This document shows, piece after piece, positions 61,143 through 64,000 of a stretch of DNA of 64,000 nucleotides. The number at the start of each line of letters is the position of its first letter. Within the stretch, counting starts at the first letter, position 1. The stretch lies in contig JBMHCR010000019.1 in assembly GCA_049889815.1 (NCBI GenBank), positions 62,001-126,000 on the forward strand, written 5' to 3'. A program made the position numbers and the translations under genes. The notes under the pieces are model-generated. The model was given only the letters and a program-made list of their open reading frames with translations, made no database searches and was not told the origin of the DNA. Origin of the DNA: JBPOFY01 sp049889815. GTDB lineage: Bacteria; Verrucomicrobiota; Verrucomicrobiia; Opitutales; Coraliomargaritaceae.

Positions 61143-61368
61143 TGGATGAGCTTTTTCTTCGTAATTATTAGCTACCCGAAGTCTGGCAGAATGGAAAAGA
61201 AAAAGACGCTCGATCTAAAAATCGCAATCCTTGGCGGCAGGTTTACGGATCTCGGAATTAGATACCCAATTTTCGAGCTGCTCCAAGGCATCCGCAAAAT
61301 CAATTCTAATACCAAGGTGTAATTGAGAAAGAGTTTCTATTTTACATTGCACACAAGCGCCTCAGCAG

Positions 61369-62487
<1,119 letters not shown>

Positions 62488-62565
62488 TGTCCGCCATTAG
62501 TTGACGAAATACGGAACTTGATTGAATTGACCTGCTCGGAAAGCTGTTTCAATTCAACGCCTTAG

Positions 62566-63198
62566 ATGAAGATCACAACGCAAAACTCCTTCATGAGCGC
62601 CCTGATTGGTTGTGCGCTGTTTTTTACCTCCTGTGAGCGCGAACGAGCAGTCAGCTATCAGATCCCCAAAGAGGAACGAAAGATCAGCCTGCCGGCTACG
62701 CAACCAGCCGTCGAGAAACAGGCATCGGCACAGACTGGCATGAAGGTGCTGCCGGGCATGAAGGAAGCAGCGGATGCAGCGGGCGAGCTGAGCTATTCGG
62801 TGCCCGAAGGCTGGACCGAGCTGCCTGCAAGCGGCATCCGCAAAGCAAACCTACGCGTTGAGGGCGACAACGGAGTCGCCGAGTTGACCGTGACTGTCTT
62901 TCCTGGGGATGTCGGTGGCCGCCTAGCCAATATCAACCGCTGGCGGGGACAAGTGAAACTCGATCCTGTGACCGCGAATGAGCTGCCAGCTTTCACAGAG
63001 CCCTACACTATTTCGAATCACCGCGGCACCATCGTCACCCTAGAGGGCGGCATCGACAGCATTATCGGAGCGCTCCTCCCCTTCCACGGCAACACCTGGT
63101 TCTTCAAACTACAGGGCGAGACCGACACCGTGCTCGGCGCCAAGGATCCATTCAAAGCCTTCCTCGACTCGGTCGCTATTCCAGACGCGCACCACTAA
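62566..63198 (+). CDS. predicted lipoprotein upstream of resB
   Basis: 210 residues. The lipobox FFTSC gives a mature start at Cys23. A flexible linker to about residue 75 precedes a beta-rich domain with SYSVPEGWTELPASG and, later, GNTWFFKLQGETDTV...FKAFLDSV. It resembles a PsbP/DcrB-like fold; that resemblance is tentative. It is four bases before the resB start, so it probably functions with the cytochrome c maturation system. A similar gene next to resB/ccsA is expected in related genomes. Confidence 0.75.
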   Translation: MKITTQNSFMSALIGCALFFTSCERERAVSYQIPKEERKISLPATQPAVEKQASAQTGMKVLPGMKEAADAAGELSYSVPEGWTELPASGIRKANLRVEGDNGVAELTVTVFPGDVGGRLANINRWRGQVKLDPVTANELPAFTEPYTISNHRGTIVTLEGGIDSIIGALLPFHGNTWFFKLQGETDTVLGAKDPFKAFLDSVAIPDAHH

Positions 63199-63201
63199 TC
63201 A

Positions 63202-64000
63202 ATGAAGGAACTCTTCAAATTTTTCAGCTCGTTGAAGCTGACTGTTGTGCTACTCGCTTTCTCGATGGTGCTCATCTTCTTTGGCACGCTTGCCCAAGTC
63301 GATACAGGTATCTGGAAGACACAAAAGGATTATTTTGAGAGTTTCATCGTCATCTACTCGATCCCCGAGCAGGCGGCCTTCTACGACAAACTTTTCTGGC
63401 TGCACATTCCTCTGCCAGGCGGTTACACACTCGGCGGCCTACTCTTCATCAATCTGATCGCGGCGCACATCACGCGCTTCAAAATGACGTGGAAGAAGAG
63501 TGGCATCTTTTTTGTGCACTTTGGTTTGATACTGCTGTTGGTTGGCGAGCTCGCCACCGATCTTCTTTCAGTAGAGAGTCAGATGCCAGTCGATGAGGGC
63601 GGGCGTTCGAACTACTCCACAGCATTCCGCAAAAATGAAGTCGTTTTTATAGATCGCAGTAATCCGAACCACGACACCGTGCATGCGATACCCGTGAGCC
63701 TACTGGAACCGGGAAAGACCATCGACGTGCCCGATTCGCCGCTGCAGATACGCACGATTCGCTACCATGCGAACGCTGAGATCGGGCGGAACAATAACGG
63801 CGCACCCGTAGAGCAACTCGCGACACAAGGCGCCGGGGTGAAAATGAATATCACCGTCAAACCGATTAAAGAGGTTTTTGCCGAAAACACAATCAATACC
63901 GCTACCGCTTACATCGAGGTTTTAAGTGAAGGTGAGTCTCTCGGCATTTGGTTGGTTTCGAATGTCATCGATGACCGTTTTCCGCCGCAGGTGGTCTCCC
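63202..64000 (+). CDS. ResB-like cytochrome c biogenesis protein, 3' partial
   Basis: The frame starts with the ATG at 63202 and is open to the window end (266 codons). It begins MKELFKFFSSLKLTVVLLAFS, the typical ResB start with a membrane helix, then GTLAQVDTG, another helix pair with LFINLIAAHITRFK and a third at about 105-120 (FFVHFGLILLLVG). A large periplasmic region follows. ResB/CcsB with ResC/CcsA form the system II heme ligation complex. The partner gene is presumably just outside the window. Confidence 0.93.
   Translation, partial: MKELFKFFSSLKLTVVLLAFSMVLIFFGTLAQVDTGIWKTQKDYFESFIVIYSIPEQAAFYDKLFWLHIPLPGGYTLGGLLFINLIAAHITRFKMTWKKSGIFFVHFGLILLLVGELATDLLSVESQMPVDEGGRSNYSTAFRKNEVVFIDRSNPNHDTVHAIPVSLLEPGKTIDVPDSPLQIRTIRYHANAEIGRNNNGAPVEQLATQGAGVKMNITVKPIKEVFAENTINTATAYIEVLSEGESLGIWLVSNVIDDRFPPQVVS

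Noticed and set aside
61190..61321. 43-codon frame (MEKKKTLDLKIAILGG...) between the GlcD-like gene and ychF
   Set aside because: Composition looks somewhat protein-like, but there is no family match, no neighbour coupling and the stretch must contain the divergent promoters. Not enough support for a gene.

Overview
The window looks like chromosomal DNA of a marine-type Verrucomicrobiota, most likely class Opitutia and close to Puniceicoccales or Coraliomargarita. This is an inference from gene content: a DUF1800/DUF1501 pair, secreted proteins with calcium-binding DxDxDG repeats, an orphan EpsI-like protein, ExbB/MotA-like proteins beside TPR and VWA proteins, a carboxynorspermidine synthase and a GxxExxY protein. 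No marker gene was searched. Coding density is high, many neighbours overlap as ATGA, and there is no prophage, CRISPR array or recognisable transposase. The first gene (TPR protein) and the last gene (ResB) run off the window.

Layout. 1-3.7 kb: TPR protein, TPR-like protein and ExbB-type channel in one operon. 3.7-9.4 kb, mostly minus strand: phosphohexomutase and UDP-sugar pyrophosphorylase, an FtsB-like division protein, HU, and YgfZ with a small partner. 9.4-9.9 kb: a GxxExxY gene enclosed by 30-bp inverted repeats. 10-23.5 kb: carboxynorspermidine synthase, a lipoprotein, rpsB-tsf, two Hsp20 chaperones, a TIM-barrel enzyme, rpsU, hom, plsY, serA and a five-gene Mla phospholipid-transport operon, followed by tRNA-Gly. 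24-27.2 kb: a secreted calcium-repeat protein, a DUF2007 protein and a CrtI-like oxidoreductase. 27.4-30.4 kb: a MotA/TolQ-like channel with two membrane-anchored VWA proteins. 30.5-35.1 kb: SMUG1-type uracil glycosylase, SelW-like protein, folB-folK and an SNF2 helicase. 35.2-38.7 kb: an EpsI-like protein and a KAS III-ACP-SDR-acyltransferase operon. 38.9-46.7 kb: a seven-gene type II secretion/type IV pilus-like assembly operon with no secretin. 47.1-52.1 kb: DUF1800-DUF1501 and an associated membrane-anchored protein. 52.4-56.7 kb: envelope proteins, a dGTPase and CstA. 56.8-59.6 kb: an arsenic cluster (ArsR, an unlisted 54-residue CC/CC protein, ArsP-like permease, ArsC, aquaporin). 59.7-64 kb: a GlcD-like oxidase, YchF, a lipoprotein and ResB.

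Two themes stand out. First, the MotA-like protein is paired with two VWA proteins that share an identical Asp16-Cys-x-Cys-Cys-Gly-Phe-Gly motif at the start of their membrane helix. The helix resembles the proton-carrying helix of MotB and ExbD, so this may be an ion-driven stator with a VWA output domain. Second, the intergenic regions carry degenerate short-period arrays with unit lengths of 6, 7, 8 and 10 bp. The period-7 arrays sit directly in front of the start codons of six genes, the period-6 arrays occur in three gaps of the arsenic cluster, and the period-10 arrays bracket the GxxExxY gene. Separate palindromic REP-like elements occur between operons.
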